From positions 496,001-560,000 of the forward strand of contig NZ_CP076412.1 of NCBI RefSeq assembly GCF_021173085.1: a DNA stretch of 64,000 bases, in the 5' to 3' direction. Made by a program: the position numbers and the translations under genes. Every line of letters starts with the position of its first letter. Position 1 is the stretch's first letter. The notes beneath the pieces are model-generated. The model did no database searches, had not been told where the DNA came from, and saw only the letters and a list, made by a program, of their open reading frames with translations. This DNA is from Ralstonia wenshanensis. GTDB taxonomy: Bacteria > Pseudomonadota > Gammaproteobacteria > Burkholderiales > Burkholderiaceae. Shown here piece after piece: positions 1-9,422 of this stretch.

Positions 1-50
1 GCCGAGGAATGCAATGAATGTTCGCCACAACGGGCGAGCAGCAGGCGCTG

Positions 51-665
51 TCATGCAGCCTCCTGTTGAGGATTGAAGGCCCGGCTCGCCAGTTCGCGCG
101 CAAAGTCGCGCACGTCGGCGGGCCAGGTGTGTGTGAGGGATTCGAACGCCGCGGCATCTGCGGCAAACAAGGCGCGCGTGGCCTCTTCAAAGCCCGCGGC
201 GTTGCCCGCCATGGCTGACATGAAGCGGTACGCCGCTTCTTGCGCAACGCGACGGCGGTCGGCGCCTTCGGCGGCGCGGCGCGCGTCTTCCACCAGCTTG
301 CGCAGCGTAACCGACGCCCCGCCCGGCTGCGCGGCCAGCCAATCCCAGTGGCGCGGTAGCAAGGTCACCTCGCGGGCAATCACGCCCAGCTTGGGGCGGC
401 CAGGGCCACGCGGGCGGTTTTCAGATTCGGCGGGTTCAGCGGCAGATGGGGCGGCTTGATCGATGCGCGCAACCACGTCTTCAACCGTGCCGCGCAAATC
501 GAATTCCACCGGGTGCGCGCTCGTGTTGTCGAACACCAGGACCTGCGATTCGGGGTGTGCATCAAGGTGCGTTTTGACGGCGCGTGCGACATCGCGGACG
601 GGTCCACCGGCCAGGCGTTGGGTGCCGGCAAAGGCCGTGCACGCGTGGATTGTTGCGGCATCCAT
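51..665 (-). CDS. DUF2239 family protein
   Basis: A 204-residue protein of the DUF2239 family, whose function is unknown. The N-terminal half is a compact domain with an ACTAFAGTQRLAGG stretch. A Pro/Arg-rich linker holding GRPGRPKLGV-like sequence follows, which recalls an AT-hook, and then a helical C-terminal half starting at VTLLPRHWDWL. The ATG has AGCAGGAG upstream. It lies just downstream of the nitrate reductase gene on the same strand, but its own strong promoter at about 701-728 makes it a separate unit. Family membership is recognised from sequence memory; DNA binding through the linker is only a guess. Confidence 0.85.
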   Translation of the reverse strand: MDAATIHACTAFAGTQRLAGGPVRDVARAVKTHLDAHPESQVLVFDNTSAHPVEFDLRGTVEDVVARIDQAAPSAAEPAESENRPRGPGRPKLGVIAREVTLLPRHWDWLAAQPGGASVTLRKLVEDARRAAEGADRRRVAQEAAYRFMSAMAGNAAGFEEATRALFAADAAAFESLTHTWPADVRDFARELASRAFNPQQEAA

Positions 666-700
666 GAGAAGCGCTCCTGCTGAAGTTTCAACAGGAACGC

Positions 701-739
701 ATTCTACCCGGGTTTAATTGGATGTCAATATTACCCGGG
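701..739 (-). promoter_or_regulatory. Promoter with twin CCCGGG palindromes upstream of the DUF2239 gene
   Basis: On the minus strand a TTGACA (723-728) and a TAGAAT (701-706) are separated by 16 bases, close to an ideal sigma-70 promoter. Two CCCGGG palindromes flanked by A/T (707-712 inside the spacer, 734-739 just upstream of -35) sit about 27 bp apart. This arrangement is typical of repressor binding to a promoter. The cognate regulator is not evident in the window. Confidence 0.6.
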
Positions 740-775
740 CATAAAAGCGATATTGCGTGTAACGCGACGCAAAGG

Positions 776-3541
776 TCACGCCGCCTGCTGCACGCGCGCC
801 TCCACAAGCAGCCGTTTGAGTTCCGGCACGCACGAGCCGCAATTGCCGCCCGCCTTCAGGCACGCCGTGATCTCGCCGGTGGTTTGCAGGCCCTTGGTGC
901 GGATGGCATCGCAGATGGTGTTGCGGCCCACGCCAAAGCACGAGCAGACGGTCGGCCCCACATCGACACCCGCCTCGATCGGCTGGCCGAGCAGCACGCC
1001 CGCACGGTCGAGGTCTTCGAGACGCTCTTGCGCGAACAGGCCCGCGAGCCAGTTGCGCGACGGCAGATCCGGACGCGGTGACAAAAACACGCAGGCTTCG
1101 ATGCGGTCATCCACCACGTGCACAGCGCGATAGACACGCGCAGTGGTGTCTTCGTATTCGAGCCAGTCGGCGTGTGGGTCGGTTACGCCCAGCAGCGCGC
1201 GCGCCCAATCGTGCACGGAACCAAGCTGCTGGCGGCCGGCCAGTTCATAGCGCACGAACTGCTTGCCTTGAATGCGCGTCCACCACGTTGCATCGTCGGT
1301 GTCGAGCGCGCGGCGCGAGAGCACAAAGCCGTGCCATGCCACATCGAACGGCTCGACCATCACCGGTGTGTGCTTGAACTCCGGCTCGCCAGACACCGGG
1401 TCGACCACCGGATTGACGACCGCACCCACGCGCGCATCAGATGCAAACTGGCCGTTCCAGTGGATCGGCACGAAGACGCTGCCACGCGCGATGCCGCCCG
1501 TCATGCGCACACGCGCCACCACACTGCCCCAGCGTGACGACACGCGTGCCAGGCCACCTTCACGCACGCCGGCCAGCAGCGCATCGTGCGGGTGCAGATC
1601 GACAAACGGTTCGGGCACGTGGTCAGCCAGCTTGGGCGCGCGGCCCGTACGCGTCATGGTGTGCCATTGGTCGCGCACACGGCCCGTGTTGAGGATGAGC
1701 GGATATTCGCCATCCGCCGCATGCGCGGGCGCACGGGCGGGCGTCGGCACGAAACGCGCGCGGCCATCGGCGTGGGCGAAACGGCCATCGCTGAAGAGGC
1801 GCGCTTCGCTGTTGCCGGACGTTGCGATAGGCCATTGCACCGGCGACATGCCTTCGTATGCATCGGTATCGAACCCTGTCAGGCCGCCGAGGTGGAAGGC
1901 GCGACGCGTGCCGCTCGCATCGTTGGCGTAGGCGGACAGGCGCGCGTGTTCGTCAAACACATCGCCCGCGCTCTTGAAGTCGAAGCCGTCGTAGCCCATG
2001 CGGCGGGCGACGTCGGCGATGATGTCCCAGTCGGCGCGTGCCTCGCCGGGTGCCGGCAGGAACGCACGCTGGCGCGAGATGCGGCGTTCGGAGTTCGTCA
2101 CGGTGCCGTCTTTCTCTCCCCAGCCCAGCGCGGGCAACAGGATGTCGGCCAGCACGGTCGTGTCGGTAGCCTCAACGATGTCAGAAGCGACGACGAGTTC
2201 GCACTTGGCCAGTGCACGGCGCGCCTGGTCCGCATCGGGCAGGCTGACCACGGGGTTGGTCCCCATGATCCACACGGCCTTGACGCGCCCGTCTTCAATG
2301 GCATTGAACAGGTCGACCGCCTTGAGGCCCACCTTGTCGGCCATGCGCGGTGCGCCCCAGAACGTCTGCACGAGGTCGCGATGCGACGGCTCGTTCAGCT
2401 CCATGTGCGCGGCCAGCATGTTGGCCAGACCGCCTACCTCGCGCCCGCCCATCGCATTCGGCTGGCCGGTAATCGAAAACGGCCCCATGCCCGCGCGGCC
2501 GATGCGCCCCGTGAGCAAGTGGCAGTTGATGATGCTGTTGACCTTGTCCGTGCCCGCCGTCGATTGATTCACACCCATCGAAAACGCGGTGATGGTGCGT
2601 TCGGTGTCGGCAAACCAGCTGTAGAAGGTGAGCAGATCGTCGAGCTTGAGCTTGCAGGCCTTGGCGACGGCTTCAACGTCCTCGCTCTCGGTGCCGGCAG
2701 CTTCCAGTGCGGCGTCTGGGCCGTTGGTATGCTGCGTGACGAAATTACGGTCCACCACACCGCGCCGCGAGAGGAACGACAGCAGGCCATTGAACAGCCA
2801 TACATCGGTGCCGGGCTTGATGGGCAGATGCAGATCGGCCAGTTCGCACGTGGCCGTGTGGCGCGGGTCGACCACCACCACCTTCATCTCGGGCCGCGCT
2901 TCCTTGGCGCGCACGATGCGCTGGAACAGGATCGGGTGGCACCACGCCGTGTTGGAGCCGACCAGCACGACGAGGTCTGCCGTTTCCAGATCGTCATAGC
3001 AGACGGGCACGAGGTCTTCGCCAAACGCGCGCTTGTGCCCCGCCACGGCCGACGACATGCAGAGCCGCGAATTGGTATCGATGTTGGCCGTGCCGATAAA
3101 GCCCTTCATCAGCTTGTTGGCGACGTAATAATCCTCGGTCAGCAGCTGGCCGGAGACGTAGAGCGCGACGGAATCCGGGCCGTGCTCTTCGGCGATGCGG
3201 CGAAAGCCTTGCGCGACGGCGTCGAGAGCGGTGTCCCACGAGACGCGCTGTAATGGCGCAGGTTTGGCCAGTTGCGGAGCGCCAGCGTCGCGCGAACGCT
3301 CGCGCATGGCTGGGAAGAGCAGCCGGCCGTCCAGGCTCACGGTCTCGCCCAGGGCCGAGCCTTTCACGCACAGGCGCCCGGCGTTGGACGGATGCGCCGG
3401 GTCCCCGGCAATGCCGATGCTGCCATCCGCCTGTGGGGTCGCGAGCACGCCGCAGCCGACGCCGCAGTACGGGCACGTTGTGCGCACTGTCTTGGCAACC
3501 GTATCGGCTACCGGGTGGATGGGGATGGTGGTCATCGTCAT
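776..3541 (-). CDS. nasA: Assimilatory nitrate reductase, catalytic subunit (Mo-bisMGD, 4Fe-4S)
   Basis: Reduces nitrate to nitrite in the cytoplasm. The 921-residue protein opens with the iron-sulfur motif CPYCGVGCGV (about residues 23-32, with a further Cys near 58), followed by the molybdopterin oxidoreductase core and the dinucleotide-binding domain near residues 600-720. A C-terminal BFD-like 2Fe-2S domain carries paired cysteines (VCSCFGVG and GNCGSC). That extra domain is typical of NADH-linked assimilatory enzymes that take electrons from a separate FAD protein, here the upstream neighbour. It is the last gene of the nas operon. The start is ATG ACG ATG; either ATG could serve. Confidence 0.95.
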   Translation of the reverse strand: MTMTTIPIHPVADTVAKTVRTTCPYCGVGCGVLATPQADGSIGIAGDPAHPSNAGRLCVKGSALGETVSLDGRLLFPAMRERSRDAGAPQLAKPAPLQRVSWDTALDAVAQGFRRIAEEHGPDSVALYVSGQLLTEDYYVANKLMKGFIGTANIDTNSRLCMSSAVAGHKRAFGEDLVPVCYDDLETADLVVLVGSNTAWCHPILFQRIVRAKEARPEMKVVVVDPRHTATCELADLHLPIKPGTDVWLFNGLLSFLSRRGVVDRNFVTQHTNGPDAALEAAGTESEDVEAVAKACKLKLDDLLTFYSWFADTERTITAFSMGVNQSTAGTDKVNSIINCHLLTGRIGRAGMGPFSITGQPNAMGGREVGGLANMLAAHMELNEPSHRDLVQTFWGAPRMADKVGLKAVDLFNAIEDGRVKAVWIMGTNPVVSLPDADQARRALAKCELVVASDIVEATDTTVLADILLPALGWGEKDGTVTNSERRISRQRAFLPAPGEARADWDIIADVARRMGYDGFDFKSAGDVFDEHARLSAYANDASGTRRAFHLGGLTGFDTDAYEGMSPVQWPIATSGNSEARLFSDGRFAHADGRARFVPTPARAPAHAADGEYPLILNTGRVRDQWHTMTRTGRAPKLADHVPEPFVDLHPHDALLAGVREGGLARVSSRWGSVVARVRMTGGIARGSVFVPIHWNGQFASDARVGAVVNPVVDPVSGEPEFKHTPVMVEPFDVAWHGFVLSRRALDTDDATWWTRIQGKQFVRYELAGRQQLGSVHDWARALLGVTDPHADWLEYEDTTARVYRAVHVVDDRIEACVFLSPRPDLPSRNWLAGLFAQERLEDLDRAGVLLGQPIEAGVDVGPTVCSCFGVGRNTICDAIRTKGLQTTGEITACLKAGGNCGSCVPELKRLLVEARVQQAA

Positions 3542-3602
3542 CTCTGTATTGCTTTGCGTGATTGGTGCATCCCTGGTTTCACCCCCTGCCGGGGGCGACT
3601 CA

Positions 3603-3764
3603 CTTTCTTTGTCTTGCCAAAGAAAGTAAGCAAAGAAAGGCGCGCCCGAGATGGCGACCCATCCCTTGAATTTCTGTTGCAGAGAGGGGAAGGGAAAAAC
3701 TCGCTTCGCTCAAACAGTTTCCCTTCCTTTTTCCTCTCTGCAACAGAAATTCAAGGCGCCATCT
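3603..3764. repeat. Tandem hairpin intergenic repeat between nasA and the FAD reductase gene
   Basis: Hairpin A pairs CTTTCTTTG (3603-3611) with CAAAGAAAG (3618-3626) across a 6-base loop. Hairpin B is much longer: 3649-3656 pairs with 3757-3764, a perfect 24-bp arm 3664-3687 pairs with 3733-3756, and 3688-3697 pairs with 3718-3727. The region codes for nothing obvious and lies inside the nas operon. It resembles dispersed REP or BIME-type elements of Burkholderiales. It could attenuate or stabilise mRNA between the two genes. Confidence 0.7.
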
Positions 3765-3831
3765 AGGGCTTCAACGGCCACACCGACAGCGTGCAAGCGG
3801 TGTTGCCGGTTTCGCGTCTTACCTGTGTTCA

Positions 3832-5064
3832 TTACGCAGCCTCGGCTTCGCACAGCGCGCGGCCAAACAACAGGCGCTGGCGAATCGGTGTGATCGGGGT
3901 CTGGCGCTGGATCATGTCGAAGTACCACGGGCCATCGGCCACATCGCCGTACAGCACCGCGCCGACGATGCGGTCTTCCTTCAGGACGAGCCGCTTGTAG
4001 ACGCCGCGGCGCGGGTCACGCAGCACGATGTCTTCGGTGCCGTCGCCGCCGATGAAATCGCCCGCGGAATACAAGTCCACGCCCGTGACCTTCAACTTGG
4101 TCGCGGTGGCCTGCTGGACATAGCGGCGGTGCCCGGCGCCGGCCAGGTGCGCGGCACACACGCGGGCCTGGTCCCAGATGGGCGCGACGAGGCCGAACGT
4201 TGCGCTGCGGTGTTGCACGCATTCGCCCACGGCGTAGATGCGCGGGTCGTAGGTCTGCAGCGTGTCGTCAACGATGATGGCGCGTTCGCAATGCAGGCCG
4301 GCGGCCTTGGCAAGCTCGATGTTCGGGCGTACGCCGGCAGTCATGACGACGAGGTCGGCGGGAATCTCGGTGCCGTCCTTGAAGCGCACAGCGGTCACGC
4401 GGTCGGTGCCCAGCAGCTCCGCCGTGTGTGCGCCCAGCAGGAAGCGCAGGCCCTTGGCTTCCAGCGCCTTCTGCAACAGCTTGGCGGCCGGCTTGTCGAG
4501 CTGGCGCTCCATCAGGCTGTCGGGCAGGTGCACCACGGTCACCTCCATGCCCTGGCGCATCAGGCCGTTGGCGGCCTCAAGCCCAAGCAAACCACCGCCG
4601 ATGACGACCGCGTGACGGTGGTTGCGGGCCGCTTCCAGCATCGTCTCCACATCCTGAATGTCGCGAAAGGCGATCACGCCGGGCAGCAGATGCCCCGGCA
4701 CCGGCAGGATGAACGGCCGCGAGCCCGTGGCGATCAGCAGGCGGTCGTAGCGCATCTCCACGCCGTCGCGCGAGCGCAGCGTGCGGCGCGGGCGGTCGAT
4801 GGCGACCACCGGGTCGCCGGCGTGCAGCGTGATGTGGTTCTGGTCGTACCACTCGCGCGTGTTGAGCATGATGTCGTCAACCTGCTTCTCGCCCGCCAGC
4901 ACCGGCGAGAGCAGGATGCGGTTGTAGTTGCCGTGCGGTTCTTCGCCAAATACGGTCACGTCGTACAGGTCCGGCGCGAGCTTGAGCAACTCTTCGACCG
5001 TGCGCATGCCGGCCATGCCGTTGCCGATGACGACCAGCTTGGGGCGTACGGTCTTGGCGTTCAT
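3832..5064 (-). CDS. FAD/NAD(P)H oxidoreductase, probable electron donor to nitrate reductase
   Basis: A 410-residue pyridine nucleotide-disulfide family flavoprotein resembling the N-terminal half of NirB. It has an FAD-binding GNGMAG motif near residue 14 and an NAD-binding GGGLLGLEAANGL motif near residue 153. Its position between nirD and nasA points to the NADH-to-nitrate-reductase electron transfer subunit (called NasB or NasC in different species, so no symbol is given). The BFD-like domain at the C-terminus of the neighbouring reductase is the likely acceptor. The ATG is preceded by AGGAGAAGG. A rubredoxin or nitrite reductase FAD subunit is the alternative. Confidence 0.85.
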   Translation of the reverse strand: MNAKTVRPKLVVIGNGMAGMRTVEELLKLAPDLYDVTVFGEEPHGNYNRILLSPVLAGEKQVDDIMLNTREWYDQNHITLHAGDPVVAIDRPRRTLRSRDGVEMRYDRLLIATGSRPFILPVPGHLLPGVIAFRDIQDVETMLEAARNHRHAVVIGGGLLGLEAANGLMRQGMEVTVVHLPDSLMERQLDKPAAKLLQKALEAKGLRFLLGAHTAELLGTDRVTAVRFKDGTEIPADLVVMTAGVRPNIELAKAAGLHCERAIIVDDTLQTYDPRIYAVGECVQHRSATFGLVAPIWDQARVCAAHLAGAGHRRYVQQATATKLKVTGVDLYSAGDFIGGDGTEDIVLRDPRRGVYKRLVLKEDRIVGAVLYGDVADGPWYFDMIQRQTPITPIRQRLLFGRALCEAEAA

Positions 5065-5143
5065 GCTGCCTTCTCCTGAAGGTTGTCGGTCATTGGATTC
5101 ACTCAGTGCCGGCGGCCATGGCCCCCGGCTTACGGCTTGCAGC

Positions 5144-5482
5144 TCATGCCGCTACCCACACCTTGCCGTCTTCCACCTTGGTCGCGTACGCATGCACGGA
5201 GTTGGCCGGCGCTTCGAGGCACTCGCCCGTGGTCAGGTCGAAGTGATGCTTGTAGATCGGCGACGCGACGACGATGCGCTCGCCCAGGTTGCCGACCAGC
5301 CCGCGCGACAGCACGGCGGCGGCGGAGTTCGGGTCGTAGTTGCCGATGGCGTAAACGCTTTGCGGCGTGTTGCCGCCCACACGGAACACGGCAACCTGAT
5401 CACCGTCCACCAGCGCGCAAACGCCGGTGTTGGGAACGATGTCGTCCAGGGCACAGACCGGGGTCCAACGGGATGCTTGCAT
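5144..5482 (-). CDS. nirD: Nitrite reductase [NAD(P)H] small subunit, Rieske-like
   Basis: NirD partners NirB in reducing nitrite to ammonium. The 112-residue protein has the Rieske-like fold of the family, with WTPVCALDDI at the start and the GLVGNLGERIVVASPIYKHHFDL segment in the middle. A TTG 30 bases further upstream is also in frame. The ATG at 5482 is preferred because GGAAGAGGAGGA lies just ahead of it. The TTG itself overlaps the nirB stop. The gene follows nirB by about 26 bases and belongs to the same operon. Confidence 0.93.
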   Translation of the reverse strand: MQASRWTPVCALDDIVPNTGVCALVDGDQVAVFRVGGNTPQSVYAIGNYDPNSAAAVLSRGLVGNLGERIVVASPIYKHHFDLTTGECLEAPANSVHAYATKVEDGKVWVAA

Positions 5483-5508
5483 GACGTCCTCCTCTTCCTC
5501 TATCAGGC

Positions 5509-8064
5509 TCAAGCGGCTTCAGCAACAACAGGAATGCGCACGGGCCGCGTCTTCGCACGCTCCTCCACCGTCGCCGGGCGGATCTGGCCGCGCTCCTCGA
5601 CGAAGACCACATTCGCGTCCTTCGCCTCGCTGTTGACGAAGTGGCGGAAGCGCTTGCGCACGTCGGGGTTGATCACGGCCGTCTTCCACTCGTCTTGATA
5701 GGTGTCGACAACGTGCTGCATCTCGGCTTCGAGTTCGGCCACGATGCCCAGCTTGTCGTTGATCACCACGTCCTTCAGATAGTCGAGACCGCCTTCGAGG
5801 TTGTCGCGCCATGTGCTGGTGCGTTGCAGGCGATCAGCCGTGCGCACGTAGAACATCAGGAAACGGTCGACATACTGGATGAGCGTTTCCTGGTCGAGGT
5901 CTGCCGCCAGCAGTTCGGCATGGCGGGGCTTCATGCCGCCGTTGCCGCACACATACAGGTTCCAGCCCTTCTCGGTGGCGATGATGCCAACGTCCTTGCC
6001 TTGCGCCTCGGCGCATTCACGCGTGCACCCCGACACGCCAAACTTCAGCTTGTGCGGCGAGCGCAGGCCCTTGTAGCGGTTCTCCAGCGCCACCGCAAAA
6101 CCCACCGAATCGCCCACGCCGTAGCGGCACCAGGTGGAACCCACGCACGACTTCACCGTGCGCAGCGATTTGCCATAGGCATGGCCCGACTCGAAGCCTG
6201 CCGCAATCAGCTCTTCCCAGATCAGCGGCAGTTGCTCCAGGCGCGCGCCGAACAGGTCGACACGCTGGCCGCCCGTGATCTTGGTGTACAGGCCGTACTT
6301 CTTGGCGACCTGGCCCACGGCGATCAGGCCGTCTGCCGTGACCTCGCCGCCGGGCATGCGCGGCACCACGGAGTACGTCCCGTCCTTCTGGATGTTGGCG
6401 AGGAAGTAGTCGTTGGAATCCTGCAGGCTGGCGTGTTCCTTCTTGAGCACGAAGTCGTTCCAGCACGAAGCGAGGATGCTCGCCACGGCGGGCTTGCAGA
6501 TGTCGCAGCCCATGCCGCTGCCGTGCGCTTCCAGCAGCGCCTCGAACGACTCGATGCGGCCCACGCGCACCAGGTGATACAGCTCCTGACGCGAATACGG
6601 AAAGTGTTCGCAGATGTGGTTGTTGACGGCCAGGCCCTGCTTCTTCATCTCGGCCTTCATCACCTGCGTCATGAGCGGCACGCAGCCGCCGCACGAGGTG
6701 CCGGCCTTGGTGGCGTCCTTGAGCGCGCCCACGGTGGTGGCGCCGGCACACACGGCCTGACACAGCGCGCCCTTCGATACGTCGTTGCACGAGCAGATCT
6801 GCGCGCTATCCGGCAGCGCATCCACGCCCAGTGCCGGGCGCGCATTGCCATCGGCCTGCGGGAGGATCAGGAATTCCGGTGCTTCCGGCAGCTCGATGCG
6901 GTTGAGCATCATCTGCAGCAGCGTGCCGTATTCGGCCGCATCCCCCACCAGCACGCCGCCCAGCAGGTACTTACCGTCTTCCGACACCACCAGCTTCTTG
7001 TAGATCTGCTTGCGCTCGTCGGTGAACTGCACGCTGCGGCTGCCCGGCGTCACGCCCTGCGCATCGCCCAGGCTGGCCACGTCCACGCCCATCAGCTTGA
7101 GCTTGGTGCTCATGTCGGCGCCGCTGAACTCTGCCGCGTCGTCTGCCGCCAGGATCTGCTTGGCGGTGATGCGTGCCATCTCATAACCCGGCGCAACCAG
7201 CCCGTAGACCTTGCCGCCCCACAGCGCGCATTCGCCAATCGCGTACACGTCGGGCGCGGAGGTACGGCACTCGGAGTCGATCACGATGCCGCCGCGCTCG
7301 CCCACTTCCAGCCCGCAGGCGCGCGCCAGTTCATCGCGCGGACGGATGCCGGCCGAGAAGACGACCATATCGGCTTCCAGGTGCGTACCGTCGGCAAAGT
7401 TCAGGCGATGTGTCGCCGTTTCGCCGTCGACGATCTCCGAGGTGTTCTTCTGTGTGTGGACGGTCACGCCCAGGTCTTCGATCTTCCGGCGCAACATGCG
7501 GCCGCCGCCGTCGTCCACCTGCATCGCCATCAGGCGGCCGGCAAACTCGACCACGTGCGTTTGCAGGTTCATGTCACGCAGCGCCTTGGCGCATTCCAGC
7601 CCGAGCAGCCCGCCGCCGATGACGACGCCGGTCTTGGCGCGCTGGCCGCACTCGGCCATCGCTTCGAGGTCTTCGATGGTGCGATAGACGAAACAGTCCT
7701 TGCGGTCTTTGCCCGGCACCGGCGGCACAAACGGCGACGAGCCCGACGCGATGACGAGCTTGTCGTACGGCAGCACCTCGCCGGTCGAGGCCGTCACCGT
7801 TTTGGCAGTAGTGTCGATGGCCGTGGCGCGGGCGTTGAGCTTGAGCACCACGTCATCGCGGTCAAAGAAGCCCGGAGCGACGAGCGAAAGGTCTTCCGCC
7901 GACTTGCCCGTGAAGAATTCCGACAGGTGCACGCGGTCGTAGGCCGGGCGCGGCTCTTCGCACAGCACCGTCACCTCAAGGTGATGGCCCGGCGCATGCA
8001 GCAGGCTTTCCAGAAATTTGTGGCCCACCATTCCGTGGCCAATGACGACGATCTTCATGGTCAT
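5509..8064 (-). CDS. nirB: Nitrite reductase [NAD(P)H] large subunit
   Basis: Siroheme enzyme reducing nitrite to ammonium with NADH. At 851 residues it is full length. Domains in order: FAD/NAD(P)H module (GHGMVG near residue 9, GGGLLGLECA near 152), BFD-like 2Fe-2S domain (CSCNDVSKG and CGGC near 430-470), then the sulfite/nitrite reductase half with the 4Fe-4S/siroheme cysteines in CVGSTWC and CTREC (about 640-690). It lies 14 bp downstream of the nitrate transporter and feeds directly into nirD. An ATG two codons downstream is an alternative start. Confidence 0.96.
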   Translation of the reverse strand: MTMKIVVIGHGMVGHKFLESLLHAPGHHLEVTVLCEEPRPAYDRVHLSEFFTGKSAEDLSLVAPGFFDRDDVVLKLNARATAIDTTAKTVTASTGEVLPYDKLVIASGSSPFVPPVPGKDRKDCFVYRTIEDLEAMAECGQRAKTGVVIGGGLLGLECAKALRDMNLQTHVVEFAGRLMAMQVDDGGGRMLRRKIEDLGVTVHTQKNTSEIVDGETATHRLNFADGTHLEADMVVFSAGIRPRDELARACGLEVGERGGIVIDSECRTSAPDVYAIGECALWGGKVYGLVAPGYEMARITAKQILAADDAAEFSGADMSTKLKLMGVDVASLGDAQGVTPGSRSVQFTDERKQIYKKLVVSEDGKYLLGGVLVGDAAEYGTLLQMMLNRIELPEAPEFLILPQADGNARPALGVDALPDSAQICSCNDVSKGALCQAVCAGATTVGALKDATKAGTSCGGCVPLMTQVMKAEMKKQGLAVNNHICEHFPYSRQELYHLVRVGRIESFEALLEAHGSGMGCDICKPAVASILASCWNDFVLKKEHASLQDSNDYFLANIQKDGTYSVVPRMPGGEVTADGLIAVGQVAKKYGLYTKITGGQRVDLFGARLEQLPLIWEELIAAGFESGHAYGKSLRTVKSCVGSTWCRYGVGDSVGFAVALENRYKGLRSPHKLKFGVSGCTRECAEAQGKDVGIIATEKGWNLYVCGNGGMKPRHAELLAADLDQETLIQYVDRFLMFYVRTADRLQRTSTWRDNLEGGLDYLKDVVINDKLGIVAELEAEMQHVVDTYQDEWKTAVINPDVRKRFRHFVNSEAKDANVVFVEERGQIRPATVEERAKTRPVRIPVVAEAA

Positions 8065-8078
8065 GGTGATGTTCTCTT

Positions 8079-9401
8079 TCAGGCGTTGCCGGCGGCGGCC
8101 AGCGTGTTGTCGTACAGCGCTTGTTCGCGCGCCTTGTGTTCCGGCGAGAAACGCACGGCAATCGCACAGATGGCGGACAGCCCGACCAGCGCGCCCAGCA
8201 CCGAGAGCGTGGCCTGCGTATCGGCCATGCCCTTGAGCAGGAAGCCCGCCGCCACCGCGCCGGCGTTGCCGCCCGCGCCGATGATGCCGGCCACGCCGCC
8301 CAGCGCGCGGCGGTCAATGAACGGCACCAGCGCATACGTCGCGCCGCATGCCATGTGCGTGAACAGGCCAAAGCCGAGCATCGCCAGGATGGCCACCGTG
8401 ACGCTGCCTGCGTGGGCAAAGCCGAACAGGCCCAGGCCCTCGCCCACCATCAGCACGCACAGCAGTTGGGTACGCGCATCCAGGCCACGCTTGGCGGCCA
8501 CGCGGTCCGACACGATGCCGCCCAGCGCGCGGGCAAACAGCGCCAGCAGGCCGAAGCTCGCCGCCGCCATGCCGGCGGCCGACAGCGACAGGCCGAAGTG
8601 GTCGACGTAGTAGGTGGCGGCGATGTTGTGGATGAAGATCTCCACGCCAAAGCACGCGCCGTAGGTGATGAACAGCAGCCACACGCGGTAGTTGCCAGCG
8701 GCGGCGGCGAAGCTGCCCCAGCCGCCCTTCTTGCCGCCGTCGATCGTCTTGCCTGCGGCACGCAGATCACTGAAGTTGCCTTCGGGGCAGTCCTGCGTGT
8801 AACGCCAGTAGAGCGCTGCGACGATCAGCATGGCCGCGCCCGGCACGATCATCGCCACGCGCCAGCCCAGGCTCTGCGTGGCACCCATCATCACGATGGC
8901 CGTCAGCAGCAGCGGCATCGTGCCTTGCGCCACGCCTCCGCCAGCATTGCCCCAGCCGGCGGAAGCCGCATTGGCCGTGCCCACCACGTTGGGCGCGAAC
9001 ATGACCGACGTGTGGTACTGCGTGATGACGAAGCTCGCGCCAACCGCGCCGATCGCCAAGCGGAAGAACAGGAACGCTTCGTAGCTCTGCGCGAGCGCCA
9101 CGCCCAGCACCGGGATCGCACCCAGCGCAAGCAGGCCGGTATAGGTCTTGCGCGGGCCGAAGCGGTCGCACAGCGGGCCGACGATCAGCCGCACCAGGAT
9201 CGTCACCGCTACGGCCGCGATGTTGATATTGGCAATCTGCCCGGGCGTGAGGTGGAACTCGCCCTTGAGCACCGGCATGAGGGGTGCGCAGGCAAACCAC
9301 GCGTAGAAGCAGACGAAGAACGCCAGCCACGTCAGATGAAAGGCGCGCATCTGCGGCGTGCGCAGGCTGAACAGATCGATTCGGGTGGCTTTGCCGGTCA
9401 T
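8079..9401 (-). CDS. Nitrate/nitrite transporter, MFS (NarK/NasA type)
   Basis: First structural gene of the nitrate assimilation operon. The protein of about 440 residues is a 12-segment major facilitator with the conserved glycine-rich GWGNAGGGVAQ nitrate-signature stretch. The opening loop FHLTWLAFFVCFYAWFACAP is typical of NarK-family nitrate importers. The ATG at 9401 is chosen; a TTG at 9413 (four codons longer) is also possible and no strong ribosome site decides it. The leader upstream contains an intrinsic terminator, so expression probably depends on readthrough. Confidence 0.92.
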   Translation of the reverse strand: MTGKATRIDLFSLRTPQMRAFHLTWLAFFVCFYAWFACAPLMPVLKGEFHLTPGQIANINIAAVAVTILVRLIVGPLCDRFGPRKTYTGLLALGAIPVLGVALAQSYEAFLFFRLAIGAVGASFVITQYHTSVMFAPNVVGTANAASAGWGNAGGGVAQGTMPLLLTAIVMMGATQSLGWRVAMIVPGAAMLIVAALYWRYTQDCPEGNFSDLRAAGKTIDGGKKGGWGSFAAAAGNYRVWLLFITYGACFGVEIFIHNIAATYYVDHFGLSLSAAGMAAASFGLLALFARALGGIVSDRVAAKRGLDARTQLLCVLMVGEGLGLFGFAHAGSVTVAILAMLGFGLFTHMACGATYALVPFIDRRALGGVAGIIGAGGNAGAVAAGFLLKGMADTQATLSVLGALVGLSAICAIAVRFSPEHKAREQALYDNTLAAAGNA

Positions 9402-9422
9402 GTTGAATCCCAATCAGGGGCC

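Noticed and set aside
1586-3253. A 555-codon plus-strand frame opposite nasA
   Set aside because: It mirrors the nitrate reductase gene, has low-complexity composition and no recognisable family.
5483-5512. TTG start for nirD adding ten residues
   Set aside because: The added LIEEEEDV segment is the translated ribosome site of the ATG at 5482; the ATG start matches the family length.
5641-8610. A 989-codon open frame on the plus strand opposite nirB and the transporter gene
   Set aside because: It is fully antisense to well-identified genes. Its product is a His/Ala/Arg/Gln-rich string with no domain. Such frames arise from high GC at third positions.
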